Assembly (NCBI RefSeq): GCF_026151205.1
Contig: NC_087079.1
Coordinates: 4,235,230-4,299,229, forward strand
DNA: 64,000 bases
Direction of reading: 5' to 3'
Origin: Bolinopsis microptera
Lineage: Eukaryota; Ctenophora; Tentaculata; Lobata; Bolinopsidae
Both the position numbers and the translations under genes were made by a program. Under the pieces are notes generated by a model. It worked only from the letters and a program-made list of their open reading frames with translations. It ran no database searches and had not been told where the DNA came from. Positions 32,999 through 45,524 of the stretch are shown here, piece by piece (within the stretch, counting starts at the first letter, position 1; every line of letters starts with the position of its first letter).

Positions 32999-35094
32999 AT
33001 TTATCATTAAATATTTCAACAATATCAATAACGTATGGTTGATCCTTCACACTTAGTAAAATATATAAAAATAAAGTTAATCTACACTAAAGAATAAATA
33101 ATCCATATTATATAAATCAGGTTAAATGAGGAGGGGTGCCTGAAATGGATACCCCTTCAGAACATCCACATTGTAGTGTACTTAAAACAAGGGACATGAT
33201 ATTATTATTATCAATTGGGACGCCCAAATTACATCAACTATCATTGTAAATCAGCCGGCAGAGTCGAGTAGGATTTAAGGGTAGCAAGATATCTAAATAG
33301 GATGAGATCGACCAGTGCACCAATAACGATCTCCTCTGATTGATTAGGGAAATTTTATCTTACACATTTATATCCCTTCGCTGAAAATGGGACAAGAAAT
33401 AGGAGAATATGATTTTTCCATATTTTCGGCTATTTTGACTTCCAGTACCTAAATTTTTGGTCTAAATCTAACAGAAGTGAGACGTTGTAAACAAAGAATT
33501 CAGAGAAAAAGAGAAACAGTGTCATCCTCGCCCAACTAAATAAGCACCATGTTAATTTCAGTTAAGTGCAAAACCGTTTACTGAAACGATTTTTTTATAA
33601 ACAAATAATTTAGAGAACCATGATCAGTCACCAATTCATCGAAGATGTCAAAGCGTCCAATAAATGGATTTGTATTTCAGTTAATAATAAGAACGCTTTA
33701 TTAAAAAATCATATGATTGTAAATTAATACAAATGACCTTTGTCATTATTACTTTCTTCTCGTGACGTAAATAAATGGTACGAGGGTGAGCGGCCGATTT
33801 CATTTTTGGCAACGGTCAGAATGTTAATTTTTCATCGAATTTTACAGTAAATATTAACTATAAAGCAGATCGAACTATACAAATCCTCCTAGTTTCATAA
33901 CTTATTTTAAGTTTGTTTAATTGGACAGGGATAGAACTGGCATGTTTTACTTAAAAGGTCACTGTATTACATATATTTATCAGTTATCAACTACAAAAGT
34001 TGAGAACTCAACATATCTTCTGTTAACCAATAATAAGAACCGCTTCATGAACCCACACAATATACATATTTGCTTTGGGACTGGCACAAAGAGCTGGAGA
34101 TTAAAAGAAATGTGTGAGAAAGTTTGATGACATGTTTTTGCGTGGATCTTGAGAAGTGTCCGATGTTCCGACATTGCTCCAGACTACAAGACTGGGCTCT
34201 AGATCGAGGAATTCGGAGATTAATTTAACCGGATTAGATTAGTACCTTAGATTGTTTCCTTTATTGAGTAACTGCAAAAAGCTCGTTCCGCAACACTTCA
34301 TGATAAATTCATTTACCAAATGCCAATCGTGGATACTTTTTGCTTGTATTTGTTCGTCTGAGTTTGTGTACATTTGACTAATTTGTTGATAATTGCGATC
34401 AATTCTTACCAATTTCAAATGTTAGTTTTAGTCGATTAAGTCCCAATTTATTTGAAGTGATTCTTTGCAGAGATACAACTCACTGTAAAAATATAAGTTA
34501 AGTCAAATATTTTTGATACTGATCTTTGGATATTTGCTCATTGATCTGAAAATCTTGTAAATGAAATGGCGCCATCAGTACCTCCGAAAAGAATTATTTA
34601 TCGGTGCTGATGATGCACAAATAAATGACAAAAATAAAATTTCAATAGGAGACGTCGTAAGTGACGCAAAATAGTGCAGAAAGTGCCAACTTATGCAGTG
34701 GAACAATCGGTATTTCAATGCAGTCATGACACAAATTGAGTCGCCAGCTTGAAATCAAAAGGCGGTACGGACTTTAGTTCGAACCTAGCTATAATACTTT
34801 ATTTTAAATACACTTCGTTCAGTTCAGATCTTCCTTCTTGCGGCTTTTCTTAACAAGTTCAAAAACATTTTTCCCATTAAGTTATAACCGCTGCTGAGAT
34901 ATTTGCTTTGTCGTTCTACGTTCTGCAATCGCTGTAATATAAGCAGCCGATCTTTCATTTGCTGCGAATAGGGAGTAGGCGGGCTCCTATAATAAGGACG
35001 TTGAAATAACACCACTGATCAGTGATCTGCTTGGGCTGCAGCGTAGCGTATCTTCGTTGAGTTTATTTTACAGATTCTTCTACATCATCTGTTT
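32999..35094. other. Intergenic; old remnant of element F near 33780
   Basis: Mostly unique-looking AT-rich DNA. At about 33785-33835 GAGCGGCCGATTTCATTTTTGG followed by CGGTCAGAATGTTAATTT is a diverged stub of the foldback family F arm. I see no confident gene apart from the possible minus-strand exon noted next. Confidence 0.35.
34824..35018 (-). CDS. Possible terminal exon of an unrecognised gene
   Basis: On the minus strand an AG acceptor (CACTGATCAG) is followed by 64 open codons to a stop. The encoded peptide starts VLFQRPYYRSPPTPY, continues with an amphipathic helix-like QMKDRLLILQRLQNV and ends LNLLRKAARRKI. The composition looks protein-like and there is no ATG near its start, which fits a last exon. 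I do not recognise the family and found no partner exon. It could be chance. Confidence 0.25.
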   Translation of the reverse strand, partial: SVVLFQRPYYRSPPTPYSQQMKDRLLILQRLQNVERQSKYLSSGYNLMGKMFLNLLRKAARRKI

Positions 35095-38000
35095 ATGTTC
35101 TCAACAGGTAAGCTAATAAACCAATTTTTAAAATCTTATCTGACTTTTAGTGGACGCTGGAGGCCATTATGGTGTTCATATTTAGGTGTCCGTTTAAATC
35201 AAGTCTATGCTGGACAGGCGGACGCCGGACAGCGCTCAGTCTGTCAATCTAACAGATTGTGCAGTGAGAAATAAGCAGTTTTTGGCCAATTCATACTCAA
35301 AAACTAAGCATTGTTGAGCATATGTTGCTTCGCAAGTTGTGTATAAATCTTAGTTGTAGTGAACGGTGGATTTTGATGTATTACTATTGAACGTACGTTC
35401 CGTTCATTTTGTAGTGAACGTTACTGAACGTCAGTGATCAGCAAAAACAAAAATTCATTAAAATACAATTTTTGAAATCTTAATTTTCCCAACTGATAAT
35501 TATTAATTTTCCCAGACTGATACAAAATGAAGCAATCCTATTTCTGTGCACATATTTCTAACTTTGTCGCCATGAGCCCATGATTACACACAGTATTTAT
35601 GCTACTGAACACTACTAGTAATTTATCCATAACGTTCAGAACGTGAGATGAGTTTTAGTGAACGCATGTACAGACAATTTATAGTGAACGTTCCGTAAGT
35701 GCACTACAACTAAGGTATAAATATGGTCATTGCAAACAGTTTGTAGTAAAGGAAAATTTTCTACAAACTTCTCAAAAATCGGAAAAATTTGAAATGGCCA
35801 ATTATGAGCCATTTTTAGTGACCAATTTGTGACAAGTGCAAGTCTAATTTCGTTGAAAAAGGCCTAAATAACACCTTAAGTGGTCAATTCGTTATCACGT
35901 GACATTATGGAGAACCAATCATTAATCATTAAATAAGGTTGTTGATATTGCAACTTGTATTGACCCCTTGCCCATGCGCCAGATCGATCTTCATTCTTCA
36001 TGCTTTCATGTACGCTTTGAGTATTTACTACACTTACCAAGTTACACTGTCATGCAGTTACAGCTTTCTCTTTGCCTATTAATCACTCCACTGTAAGCAC
36101 GTCTCTTAGTCCAGTGCGGATAATCATCATCGTTGCAGTTTCCCAAAGCTGTTATAACATCCTTTAGTTTAGTCTAGTAAGGTTTTAAGATGGTGTTTAG
36201 CCATGGCGTGTTGTCACTTTACCTTGGTCCTCAAACCCCACGTTGTTGCTAGTAGTAGTATGAGAATTAACGTCGTTATACCGGTATCACACAAAGGCCC
36301 TGTTGTGAAACTTTCGCTGGAGAGTTTAAAGTTCAGGGAATTGTTATAAAACACGTACTTGGACTACTCTCTTGAATCTATCAACTTTATTTGTTTCTTG
36401 ATGTTTCTGTGGCAAAAGTTAGGATGGGAGGAAAGCACTAAGCAGCCCATCTCGGTGAGGATATCTCAGGAATCAGGCAGCACGGAGTACGGACCTGTTT
36501 CTGACGTTAGTTAGTTTCACAAAATTTAAGAAATTTATTAACGCTACGCGATAAGTATTGCCTCTCGTTCGCACTAAGCATTTGAAGATTGTTACTAGAA
36601 TTTGACTCAACCGTGAGTGTGACACCGTGAGTGTGACACCGTGAGTGTGACACCGTGAGTGTGACACCGTCAAGTGACACAATCAAGTGACACAATCAAG
36701 TGACACCGCCAAGTGACACCGTCAAGTGACACCGTCAAGTGACACCGTCAAGTGACACCGTCAAGTGACACCGTCGAGTGACACCGTCAAGTGACCAGGA
36801 CTCTCCAATTGAACTTGTTGTCCAGTGATAGGTACAGCCTCCTAAACCTTCTATAAGAGCTTTACCGAGGAAATGCGCACACTCCTCATCTATCCAGCTT
36901 CTTCCACCGCTAACACCACAAGTTAATAAACTTCAGTAAAACTAAACCTGCACCCAGCCCCTTTATTGGACAATTAAGATTAGTTAAGAACACGTGCAGC
37001 CCAACACGCACGTGCAGCCCAACACGCACCAACTAGTTGAGCACGTGGGGTGAGGGTTATGGTTCTTCTCGGCAGCTACTCAGTTAATTTCCTGCACGCT
37101 CGATCTGTTTACCCTGCTGGCACTTAACACCAATTAAACTCTACTTCTATGCAACCATTTTAGAGTGAGATTGTTAAGTTACGTTGCTGTTTGGGATTGT
37201 TTTTGAATTGCTTAAGTGGAAAATATTTTGTCGTAGACAGGTGAATATAATAAAGCTGAAGAGAAAATAAAAAAAGTGGAGGCGCAAACTTATGGCACGA
37301 CCATTCTTGCTCTTTTGAAATCCATTCGATTTTTTAAAATTGCAATCTTATGTTCTCACATTTGTAAATTGAGTTTAAATTTCGTTCCTCCCTTTCTTGA
37401 TACCTGTTATAATTATATAGGAAAGACAGTTGTAGGTGATGACGACAACAAATGACGGAGATTATGTATCATGACGTATAAGCTTTTTCAGCCAGCATAA
37501 CTAAATACTTAATACTTCCTCTTCATTACCAACTAAAAAGTATATAATTCCAAAAAGTTTACTACACTTTCTCAAATTTCAGATCACGAGATTTATTATT
37601 TATTTTGTATGTTGCTGGACGTAGTATTTGGAAGAACTACCTCGTACACGGCTCTGAAAAGAAAATGCATCAGGAGTCTCAACGCTGCAATCGCAGAATC
37701 CGTCATCAGCGAATCTAAACTACAGTTCTGTAAGTATAAAGTTCCTTTTTTAATTTTAAACGTCGTGTTTGCAAATTAATCTTTTCTGATTTTTTAAAAA
37801 GCTACCTAATTTTGAAATCTACAACTCAAACAAAGTGCCGGACTGTCTAAATTTTAGACTAATTCGCGGTTTAAGAGTTCGAGTATAAGGTCTGGAGAAA
37901 GAGAAGCTCAGAATTAGAGTAATTTGACAAAACATCCGGGTTTTGGGGGAGCTCATTTCATTCTAACTTCTAACTTTGGTACACGTTTGTCGGCACTGAT

Positions 38001-40569
38001 TAACATTTCATCGGAAACAGTTTAGGAGAAGAAATTTTAGTATGAGTATGAAATTGAATGGATGGTGCCATTGATACTGCATGCTGCTAGGAAATGGATG
38101 CGAAGTACTAATACAGCTGTATTACTGTCGAGGGATATTATCCAGGATACTTGGACGCATAATGAACACAGTTAGCCCCTAGGAAACAGTTACTTGCGGT
38201 CGACGGCGGATTCGGAATCATTTGTAATATTTCTTATTCAGATGATAACTGCCGCGTTATTTCGGATAATCCTGCGAAATAACGTTTGAATTTTTCGACG
38301 AGCTTAATTCTTAAAGCGACTCATCGTTTACGTTTTATGTGGTCCTATTTCCATCAATGATTAAAATTACTAAATCATGGGGCTGTAAAAAATCGATATT
38401 TCTTTCATTTATTATACCGACTCAGGTCTCAAATATCAGTGTATCAATGTTTAATTCCAGTACTACTGCATGCCCCTGAAATGTTAGTTATCGGGACAAG
38501 TATACGGCTCTGCACCATTGTACAAAACACTTATATCAACATTTACATTTAAACACTATCAAAATATTCAAATATGAAATACTTGCATGTAGTCAGTCAT
38601 GTCAATTTTCTCCATATTAACCGATGCCGTGTCAAGTCTGGCTTACATTACCCCAAACAATCTACCCCCCCCCCCCCCGCCCAACGTGGCACTGTACGAG
38701 ACTTGGAATTATTCTCGCTACGTGCCAATCAGTTACAAAACTCTTAAAGTAAGTATCATGATGAGCATGTTAAACACCACCATCTCTAGGTCAGGAGTAT
38801 TTTTTCGAATCTTTTTAAGGAGACTCCATTGGAATCTGGTGTAATTGGTGACACCTGTCAGCACGCAGTACATCACGAACCAATTCTCCACATTCTGCAT
38901 AAATTGTCAACGAATTTTAGATTTCTTCATTCTAATTCTTGTCACATAACATCCAAGTAGGATAAGAGTAAGGAATGCAGCAAGTTGGAGATTGGAGAGT
39001 CGTGCCGGCCTTATATCTTGGTATTTATTTGCTTTCTGACAAGTCAACATCCTGGTGAAAGTTAGCGTTGAGTGTCGACATCCGGTGCCAAATATGTTAC
39101 ACCCGACAGTATTTAAGTTGTAAATTGTAAAACAGTCATCAAAACCTTACAAATTTTATCTTTCATCTTTGTCTATGAAGTGAGGCTTTCGTAAACCCAA
39201 AAGAGGTCGGCTTATGAGAGTTAGTCTGGTCGTTTAATCTGCTGAGCAAGTCAGCTGACATTACTGAACATGACAGAGTAATAATATTAATCCTAATGTG
39301 TGTCAGGACGTTGTGATGTGAGTAGCTAGACGTTCCTTATTCTAATCTCCGTCTTTGTTGTGACAATATTACAGGTCGTATATTATAGTGTTTAGACCAG
39401 CCAGCTTAGACACTATTCAGTATTCACTTTAAACTTCCGCCAGAACGTTTCAATTATGTGATTCTTATAGTCGGGATTTAAGGTTAATCGAAAGGAGAAA
39501 ATGGACTTGTCAGAGTTTAATTTTACAGTCTCGTTCAGTCAACTTTAATTTATTGTCTTACCGTCCCAAAGTTTGCCGATCTTACGTTTAACATTTTTAT
39601 CTCGAGTGACAATGATATTGGTTAAAATAGAAAGACCCGAATTTCCCAAGCAAACTGTTTGTGAATGAACCGGAGGATAATTTTCAATATTGCCACATGA
39701 GAGAATCTATCGTTACTGTTATATCGACTGACAACATCTTTTGTCCGATTCATCAATTTTAAAACGATGCGAACTTAGTTTTATAACAGAGTTTAATTAG
39801 ATAGTTCTTTCATTCAAATTTCTGATTGTTTCTTCAATGAGTCTATTCAGAAACAATTAGAAATTTGAATGAAAGATCAAAGAACTATCAAATCATGAGA
39901 CTCTTTAACACTACACGAATCCACCAGAGTTTAATTAGTAGTCCTAGGATGTATTCTAATTTAAGCCAATTATGGATAGAATAGTCTTCACTTCGATCAT
40001 GTTATAGTTGTCTGGTAATCGTTTAATTTAGTTAAGCATAATGATACAAAGGATCTAACAAACGTTTGAGAGTTAAACGGTTTAACTTTAATTCTACTCG
40101 ATAAGAATGACATAGATAAATGATTGAAGGTCACTTTTCCAGCGTCCTAACCAGTAATATAATTTAAGATCTATCCTTATATTAATTCCCTTGACAATTG
40201 ATTAATTACCTCCATGATTTTCGTTTTCTAGCATTTGTTCAAGACCTCTATATGTTATCCTGACGATCATCTTAGACAGATAGAGCGCTTAAAACTCTTA
40301 GAGTCTCCAGAGATCAGCTGCGCTCATCACACCTCTAAAAATGAGAAGACTGTCAGTAGCGGCCCTAAATACTATTCCCAAGAAACTCCGGGAGAGAATA
40401 GATGTCCCCGCTATCCTGGTCATCTCCGACAGCTCCACTTCCGATCCAGAGGAGAACTACAACGAGTTTGGTGGGTTTCAGCACCGGATTAAGAAGACTG
40501 GTTCCCCGCAGCGGCAGAGGAGGGTCTCGGAGAGTGATGCTACTTCAGGGTTCAAACCACTTTTATCAG
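35095..40569 (+). CDS. Upstream exons, probably an alternative 5' part of the junctophilin-like gene
   Basis: Four exons with matching phases: 35095-35107 (ATG, donor GTAAGC), 37583-37729 (donor GTAAGT), 38597-38748 (donor GTAAGT), 40302-40569 (donor GTTAGT); phases 1, 1, 0, 1. The peptide begins MFSTDHEIYYLFCMLLDVVF, a possible membrane segment, then a Pro run (from a C14 homopolymer in exon 3). It then becomes basic with MRRLSVAAL and QRRVSESDATSG, the same R-R/K-x-S style as the exons at 45.5-47.6 kb. The last donor is phase 1 and joins in frame to the acceptor at 46668, giving a 917-residue product with the MORN exons. A phase 1 acceptor at 43684 is also compatible, so these exons may belong to another gene. 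An in-frame TAG precedes the first ATG. Confidence 0.5.
35349..35714. mobile_element. hAT-type MITE with 8-bp target duplication GTATAAAT
   Basis: Ends CTTAGTTGTAGTG and CACTACAACTAAG are exact inverted repeats. GTATAAAT is present on both sides (35341-35348, 35715-35722). GAACGTTAC/GTGAACGTTCC words recur inside. It is 366 bp and non-coding, and lies in the long first intron of the upstream exon series. Confidence 0.88.
36598..36795. repeat. 13- to 14-bp tandem repeats GTGAGTGTGACACC and GTCAAGTGACACC
   Basis: Four units of the first type are followed by about eleven of the second. The two share GTGACACC and probably derive from one ancestor. Minus-strand frames (CHLTVSHSR and similar) are artefacts of the repeat. 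Confidence 0.88.
39798..39892. repeat. Long-stem hairpin in an intron (possible RNA precursor or tiny inverted duplication)
   Basis: GATAGTTCTTT and CATTCAAATTTCTGATTGTT pair with AACAATTAGAAATTTGAATG and AAAGAACTATC across a ~15-base loop. The stem is ~38 bp with one mismatch and a bulge of about five bases. Size and shape resemble a miRNA precursor, but a minimal inverted duplication would look the same. Confidence 0.45.
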
Positions 40570-40757
40570 GTTAGTGGTGTGTGGTTGTGAATTGTGATGC
40601 TACTTCAAGGTTCAAACCACTTTTATCAGGTTAGTGGTGTGTGGTTGTGATGCTACTTCAGGGTTCAAACCACTTTTATCAGGTTAGTGGTGTGTGGTTG
40701 TGATGCTACTTCAGGGTTCAAACCACTTTTATCAGGTTAGTGGTGTGTGGTTGTGAT
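40534..40757. repeat. 54-bp tandem repeat, four copies, containing a splice donor
   Basis: Each unit runs GTGATGCTACTTCAGGGTTC through CCACTTTTATCAG to GTTAGTGGTGTGTGGTT, so it holds the last 33 bases of the exon ending at 40569 plus its donor and 20 intron bases. Copies start at about 40534, 40592, 40647 and 40700; the first spacer is a few bases longer. Copy 2 has one substitution (AAGG for AGGG). Only the first donor keeps the exon frame, because TAG follows. Confidence 0.88.
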
Positions 40758-43419
40758 TTTAGTTTCTTTTGGTTGATTATATCTAGTCAAGATGTCATAC
40801 TCACAGGGAAAATGAACTCGAGACAAATGGTGAAACTGAACGGTTCTAAAAAATATAAGTTTCATAATGCTAATAGTCCTTTAATATCTGCCAAAATCTT
40901 ATCATAAAGCATTAGACGCATTGAAACAAATTTACCCCGTCAATGAGAAGCATTCTTGTCGATCTACATTTGTTAGGCTAGTCCTTAATCCGTGTCCGTA
41001 GTGACTACAACTCGATAGGAATTTCAAACTTTTAATTTCGCCCATCTCGTAGAAACTTTCGTCATGACTGTGATTGTTCTGATTCCTCAAGGTTTGTACT
41101 TAAATTTGGTGACTTAGAGATTGAATGATTTGTTAATCCGATGATATTTTGATTTTTATAGTTCAATTTGTATCTTGCACCAATATGAATGTTGCCAATA
41201 TAAATTGATTGATTAAATGGGCTTATCCAAATCCCACTAAATCTATCAATTTTATTCATATTCAAGTCATTCCTAGCTAGCATTTCGCGACTTCTTTTAA
41301 CACTCTAACAATGACATACATATATTCGACATTCATCAAACACCGGTAACTATGGAAATAAAGTTTCAAAGAACGGCTCAATTATCGTCGACAAAATACG
41401 AACATCAGGCAATAATCACTATATAAGACTTGCCGGGTTACCTGATATTTTAATTGGGTGGTAGAATATGGTATAGTCTTATATAGCGTATTTGGATATT
41501 ATTTCTATACTTTTTAATACTTGCAACAGTCAACTCTCTATTATATAATGAATAGTTTAAGGAGGTTTAAATTGTGGATTTAACTTCAATAACCTAATTC
41601 TGTGTTTCTACAATTAAAGTTATTTAAACCGAAGTCTCATCACAGAACGACTCAAAGATCGCGCCCTTGGCAAGTTACAGCAGTTACTCTTACATCTTTA
41701 TAACCGCATTGAAAGCATGAATCTTCTTTTTCAAAATAACCCACAAACCCACGAGAAAACAAGTAATCTGTGTTTGGGACTGATTAATTGGTTAACGAGA
41801 ATTCGATGTCATCAACTTTTGTTCTTTTGTTGAGAGTCTTTAATTTAATTATGCCATTACATGACGAATAATGTCATAAACTGTGAAATACAGAAACATG
41901 CTGAAAACATGCTGAAAACATGCTGAAAACATGCTGAAAACATGCTGAAAACATGCTGAAAACATGCTGAAAACATGCTGAAAACATGCTGAAAACATGC
42001 TGAAAACATGCTGAAAACATGCTGAAAACATGCTGAAAACATGCTGAAAACATGCTGAAAACATGCTGAAAACATGCTGAAAACATGCTGAAAACATGCT
42101 GAAAACATGCTGAAAACATGCTGCATGTTATATAGAAACATGCTGCATGTTATACAGAAACATGCTGAAAACATGCTGAAAACATGCTGAAAACATGCTG
42201 CATGTTATATAGAAACATGCTGCATGTTATACAGAAACATGCTGAAAACATGCTGAAATCATGCTGAAAACATGCTGAAAATATGCTGAAAACATGCTGA
42301 AAACATGCTAAAAACATCTCGAAATACAGAAACATGCTGCATTGCTAATGTTACTTTTTCTCATAAAGCTGAACTTTCAGTATTGCTACAACGATGACAC
42401 AATCACGTCTACCATAAATCGATTTTCATCTGAAACGTTGCAGTAATGATGGATACAAAGTACTTCAAAAATCCAAGTTTTAGCTAGTTTTACATCGAAA
42501 AGAACCATAGGGCCTAGACACTTGAGGTTGACACAAGAACTCTATTGTATTAGAGTACTCCATACTGCTCTGCTATCTCGTGTGTCACCACGTGTTGACA
42601 ATAGCCGACTACTGGTAATATAAGCTAATGTAAGCTTGCCTTTTCTAATTTCTTGTTTTTCTCGTACTTCATGGCTGTAAAAGCTTGTATTATACTTGTT
42701 TAGTGGCTTGTGAGGAATAGTTGAGCTTTGCATCTGTTTAATCTAATGATCCCAGCAATTTAACTCCTAACGGATATTCCCGGTCAAGACAAAAACCCCT
42801 AAAAATTCTTTAAACTAATCGAATACAGAGCTGTGTGGAATTTGTGAACAAGTTTAATAGACTGATGCATAGTTAATGCTTTAATGCAAACCGGGAGGTT
42901 ACACCTTACATATTGTAACAACTATATCTTATAGAGTTATAGTATTATTTTTGCTTGGGCGTATTAAACTTTTGTCCAATCTGGATGAAAATCCATATAC
43001 GAGTTCAGGGGACCACTAGCTACAGGTAAAACACCTGAAATTTGGGTACAAATGTCAAATATGGGCGCGGCTGCACTGCATGCACCGGTGGGCGGTTCTG
43101 GTCCGGGACCCCCTTAAAAGTTTGGTCACAGGTCCTTATAGTTTGTTGGTCAACTGCTATGTCAGAATCAAGTTTCACAAAAATTTCAGGCTGAACCCCC
43201 CACCCCTTAATTAATGTGATAGTTCATTCTATTTTCTAGTTCAATTTTTCTTACAATCTTTGTTGGTGTTCTTTAATAATGAACACTTTGTGATAGTCAG
43301 TATGTGATATTTAAGATCTGTTTGATAAATGTTCCCAGTTATGATCGTTATATATGGATACGATCTACAAGATCTTATCAACAAAATACTTCGTAATCGT
43401 ATACTTAGTACATCTGTAG
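40758..43419. other. Intronic or intergenic; large 10-bp array at 41890-42330, otherwise nothing seen
   Basis: Outside the AAACATGCTG array this 2.6-kb stretch shows no exons that I can support. Around 43030-43200 it is somewhat GC-richer with CCACCCC/GGGACCCCC words, but no frame is convincing. Confidence 0.3.
41890..42330. repeat. 10-bp tandem repeat AAACATGCTG, about 40 units, with variant blocks
   Basis: A run of near-identical units to ~42120 is followed by a higher-order alternation with CATGTTATATAGAAACATGCTG and CATGTTATACAG blocks (two cycles), then decaying units to 42330. The long minus-strand frames (HVFSMFSAC repeated) are artefacts. Confidence 0.93.
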
Positions 43420-43838
43420 CTGTAATTGTACATGCCAACTACCAAACGCTTTCGTGGGTGGTTCAAAATATGAAACGCTTTGCGGTCATCCCACAACGTT
43501 AGAGCTTACAAATATTACCAATTACACTGGTAATGATGTCTGGGATATGTGCAGCAGCTCGCAGAAGTATGCAAATACCGGATAGTAGCCGCTCCTCCAG
43601 ATGTTACGAATCATATCTACACCACACTACATTTTGTCGACATATTGTAATTTAGTGGGATCTTGGTAATTTAAATTCCTCAGAATGTGCAGGAGATAAA
43701 CAAGAGCAGTGTAATTTGTTGGAACTAACGATCTACCCTCCATATCCAAGTATAGCATGCTGTGTCTCCGTCATGATGGTCGTGCAAGGTTGTGACGCTG
43801 TCACTCGTTTTGAACTCGGACTAAAGTCTGGGATATAG
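43420..43838 (+). CDS. Possible exons of an unrecognised Cys-rich secreted protein
   Basis: Candidate exon 43420-43529 (after CTGTAG; donor GTAATG, phase 1) reads CNCTCQLPNAFVGGSKYE then TLCGHPTTLELTNITNYT with two N-glycosylation sites. Candidate exon 43684-43838 (after TTCCTCAG, phase 1) reads ECAGDKQEQCNLLELTIY, then PPYPSIACCVSVMMV and QGCDAV before a stop. A further open frame at 44004-44198 ends in a hydrophobic run (ALYFNILMTLKLV) that could be a GPI-type tail. Cys density and composition look protein-like, somewhat like three-finger proteins, but I found no signal-peptide exon. The model is weak. Confidence 0.3.
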
Positions 43839-45524
43839 TTCCGGATACATATCCACATAACTTTTCAGCATTCTTACATTCTGGGAGCTTACCATCAGGC
43901 TTTTTCAATGCTTCTCATAAAATATTCAGTTTAAAAAGGGTGATAAAACTGTTTTTAAGGGGTCTCTTACAAAATTTCAAAATTCTAACGAATTTCACAC
44001 TTGAGGAAAGTCGCCTGCATCCTGGACGTACTTAACTACGATGTTGCCGATATACACAGCTGTCATGCTCATAGTCTGCAAGTAAAGGCAACTATCCTCG
44101 ACTTATCGGCAGCGACAGCACTCTACTTTAATATCTTGATGACACTTAAACTTGTTGAAAATCTCTACTGCAGGCTACAGTTTCTGAACCTTCCTTAAAT
44201 TGTAAAACACTTGTTTTTTGCTGTCAAACTGTTGCTTATAAGTGTCTTGGACTGTTGACATGCCTCAATTAAATGCTTGTACTTGTAACCGTAGGTTGTG
44301 GAAACAGTTGCTAGTTGTTAGTAACCACTAATTGAGAAATAGTCTCGTTGCGGTTGCTAGTATCTATAATAGAATAATAGGTTGGGTTTTCTGTTTTACC
44401 TTGCTTTACCTTGTTTCGTTGTGGTGACCTTAGAACCATATGGTTTACTTGTAGTTGTATATTGCTATGCTTTGGTTATACAGATAACACAGTAGTGATC
44501 GAAGATAGTCTTATCGTACTGCACGCGCATTGTAGCAGAACTGATAACGGGAAATGAGTTAGATTATTGCAGTCAACTATAGTGAACCGCTAAGTGCGTT
44601 CTCAGTAATTGAACATGTAACGTTTTTCATGAGCACAAGCTTAATTTGAAATTTACGGTTTGTAATTTAGTGTGATACACTTGGTTTGTTTTATAAAGAC
44701 GAGCTTTATATTTTATAAAGACAGACCCTCGATCAAATGAACAAAAATTAAAGACAGCAAGGCTTCAAACTTAAAAAATAAAAGACGCCACAACAGGTCT
44801 CAAAATAGATCGGATATAATTAAGCACATTTCACATCCTGACTTTACTTCATACCAGCAAATTTAAAGATGGGTTGCTATGCGATGAATTAAAGACGGTG
44901 AAGCCTTTAAAATGGTCAAAATTAAAGACGCTGAAGCCTTTGCCAAAGTTAACAGTCTTTATATATCGAACTGAGTGTAATAAATAAATTGCAGTACACT
45001 TTGATTTATTTTTATTTTGATCTATGATGAAATCTATAATATCAATATAGAAAAATCTGCGAGGGAAAATAAATCAAAGTATTTCTCCGGCAGTTAATCG
45101 CTTTTTTTTCGCAGTGCCATTTCACATTAAATTACGACATAGACGTTTTTTAATTTTCATGAACAAAGATTGGTAGTGGTATTGGTTGGGAGCCGGTAGG
45201 TTAGCCACAGTTGTTATGACATTGACCAGCGGCGACCAATCAAATCCCCAAATAACTGTCACGTGTTAAAATAACTATGGCAGACTGCCAGACTGCCAGA
45301 CTGCCAGACTCAAAGTCTATAGTTCGATTTATTCTTACTCTGGCGAACTTAATAAACTGTGGCAATGTTGAGAAGTTTAAACGTTCCGAAATACACAAAA
45401 AGTAATATTTCTTCCCTGATTAATTATCTTAACTGTTTTCTAATTTAATTCTAATTTAATTATAATCATTTTAAGCAGTAATTATCCTTATTCACAAGGA
45501 CTGCACTACTACTAGCACAACACA
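43839..45524. other. Intergenic or intronic; small tandem duplications
   Basis: At 44735-44950 the phrase AATTAAAGACGGTGAAGCCTTT recurs in two or three diverged forms. At 45281-45310 a 9-bp unit GACTGCCAG is repeated four times. No confident exon apart from the open frame at 44004-44198 mentioned with the preceding entry. Confidence 0.35.

Noticed and set aside
36598-36795. CRISPR-like array
   Set aside because: Direct 13-14-bp units without spacers in a eukaryotic genome; an ordinary minisatellite.
40235-40492. Alternative plus frame at 40.2-40.5 kb (ICYPDDHLRQIERLK)
   Set aside because: The other frame from 40302 joins 38748 in phase 0, lacks stops to a donor and has the same kinase-site style as later exons.
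41849-42335. Overlapping minus-strand frames reading HVFSMFSAC repeats
   Set aside because: Products of the AAACATGCTG array, open in all three frames.
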